Shown here: positions 63,322-64,000 of the stretch, piece by piece
How positions within the stretch are numbered: the stretch's first letter is position 1
Layout: the number at the start of each line of letters is the position of its first letter
Origin: Rhodoferax sp. U2-2l
GTDB lineage: Bacteria; Pseudomonadota; Gammaproteobacteria; Burkholderiales; Burkholderiaceae_C
NCBI RefSeq assembly: GCF_020594515.1
Contig: NZ_JAJCTH010000015.1
Location: 1-64,000 of the forward strand
Length of the DNA: 64,000 nucleotides
Direction of reading: 5' to 3'
The notes under the pieces: generated by a model
The model's database searches: none
What the model was told of the DNA's origin: nothing
The model's input: only the letters and a program-made list of their open reading frames with translations
Translations under genes and position numbers: made by a program

Positions 63322-64000
63322 ATGAGCCATAAGCTGGACTTGCTTGGCAACGCGATGGACAGCCTAGAGGAGGCGCTGAAGAAGTTCCAAGAGGGGGACG
63401 AAGGTGACCAGAAAGCCTACAAGTTCTGCGTGCTCCACATGGCGCACTTCATTGAACTGATCTTCAAGCACCACATCACCGAGAAGCACCCGCTGCTGAT
63501 CTACGCTAACCCTTTCGCAGCAAAGATCGACCCGGCGACTGCGAAGACCATCGGCCTGTGGGAAGCAGTCAACTTCATCAATAACGAAGAGAAGGACGCC
63601 GTTGCGGGAGATTTCAGGAAGGATTTGGAATGGCTGAAGAAGCTGCGGAACGAAATCGAGCATCACAAGTTCGAGATGGACGTGCCCGCCGCTCGAATCG
63701 CCATCGGCCGTCTATTTCGCTCTGTTCTGGAGTTCCTTGACTACTACGGAGTGGTAGACGTTGAGAAACGAATACCGGAGGAGACCAAAGCAATCTTCTC
63801 GGTTCTCTCTGATGATTACCAGTTCAAGCTGCACGATGCCCTCATGAAGGCTGATGATGTCGAGCAGGCGAACCCTGTCGACCCGATGGATCCTGAAGCC
63901 GCCCCTGTTCGCATGGATTGCGAGGAGTGCGGTAATCACACGATGGTGGTCAACGAGAAATCTGGAACGGGCTATCGCTGCACGTTTTGCAATAACGAGG
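63322..64000 (+). CDS. HEPN-like protein with zinc ribbon (3' end beyond window)
   Basis: At least 226 codons, no stop before the window end. GGAGG is 8 bases before the ATG at 63322. N-terminal helical region (LDLLGNAMDSLEEALKKF, CVLHMAHFIELIFKHHI) and LKKLRNEIEHHKFEMDVPAA contain R109-x4-H114, the Rx4-6H motif of HEPN nucleases. The C-terminal part has MDCEECGN ... YRCTFCNN, a CxxC/CxxC zinc ribbon (C200, C203, C220, C223). Codon use and GC are visibly lower than for neighbours, suggesting acquisition. HEPN proteins often act in defence or toxin systems. Confidence 0.7.
   Translation, partial: MSHKLDLLGNAMDSLEEALKKFQEGDEGDQKAYKFCVLHMAHFIELIFKHHITEKHPLLIYANPFAAKIDPATAKTIGLWEAVNFINNEEKDAVAGDFRKDLEWLKKLRNEIEHHKFEMDVPAARIAIGRLFRSVLEFLDYYGVVDVEKRIPEETKAIFSVLSDDYQFKLHDALMKADDVEQANPVDPMDPEAAPVRMDCEECGNHTMVVNEKSGTGYRCTFCNNE

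Overview
The window is GC-rich, densely packed chromosomal DNA from a betaproteobacterium. Gene content and protein style (RadA, IlvE, WaaF, AmpG, LplT, a class III-like Mo-nitrogenase cluster with DraT/DraG, CowN and FeSII) point to a Rhodoferax-like member of the Comamonadaceae. The genus is inferred from overall resemblance; no rRNA or marker search was possible.

Layout. Positions 1-179 hold the edge of what looks like an IS66-type insertion sequence. Positions 435-30000 are mainly housekeeping: PRC-barrel protein, DAHP synthase, glutathione peroxidase, LplT, alanine racemase with a coupled degenerate HD-GYP protein, P-type ATPase, RadA, Skp/OmpH, IlvE, a heptosyltransferase, an OmpR-type two-component system, AmpG, the AmmeMemoRadiSam trio, a membrane TlpA-like protein with an MFS exporter, an FAD oxidoreductase, an isocitrate dehydrogenase-like enzyme and a penicillin-binding protein. 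Positions 28892-33371 hold a signalling block: two related PAS histidine kinases transcribed divergently, a FixJ-like regulator, and two very small ORFs ahead of the left-hand kinase.

From 33420 to 61400 the window is a nitrogen-fixation region in several units: (1) nifE-nifN-nifX-DUF269-DUF683-fdxB (minus strand); (2) nifH-nifD-nifK-FeSII-type ferredoxin (minus); (3) divergent from nifH, an unknown 202-residue gene followed by draT-draG-fmdB-cowN (plus); (4) modE-modA-nifX-like-nifQ-modB-modC (plus), behind a ModE box; (5) nifB-fdxN-iscA-like-TPR-nifZ-nifZ-like-DUF3024-like-nifS-nifT-unknown-SIR2-like (minus). A c-di-GMP GGDEF/EAL protein sits between units 1 and 2, and a GGDEF-hemerythrin protein sits upstream of nifB.

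The logic is readable from the promoters. GG-N10-GC sigma-54 elements precede nifH, nifE, nifB and the draT operon, with NifA-type TGT-N10-ACA sites at nifH/draT (one shared palindrome) and nifB (two). NifHDK is the enzyme; NifB/E/N/X/Q/S/Z and ferredoxins build and supply its cofactors; ModE/ABC and NifQ bring in molybdenum; DraT/DraG switch NifH off and on; CowN and FeSII protect against CO and oxygen. No nifA, nifL, nifU, nifV, nifW or glnB is in this window.

The right end (63322 on) is a truncated, less GC-rich gene with a HEPN-type Rx4H motif and a zinc ribbon, possibly the start of a different genomic region. No rRNA, tRNA or CRISPR array was seen.
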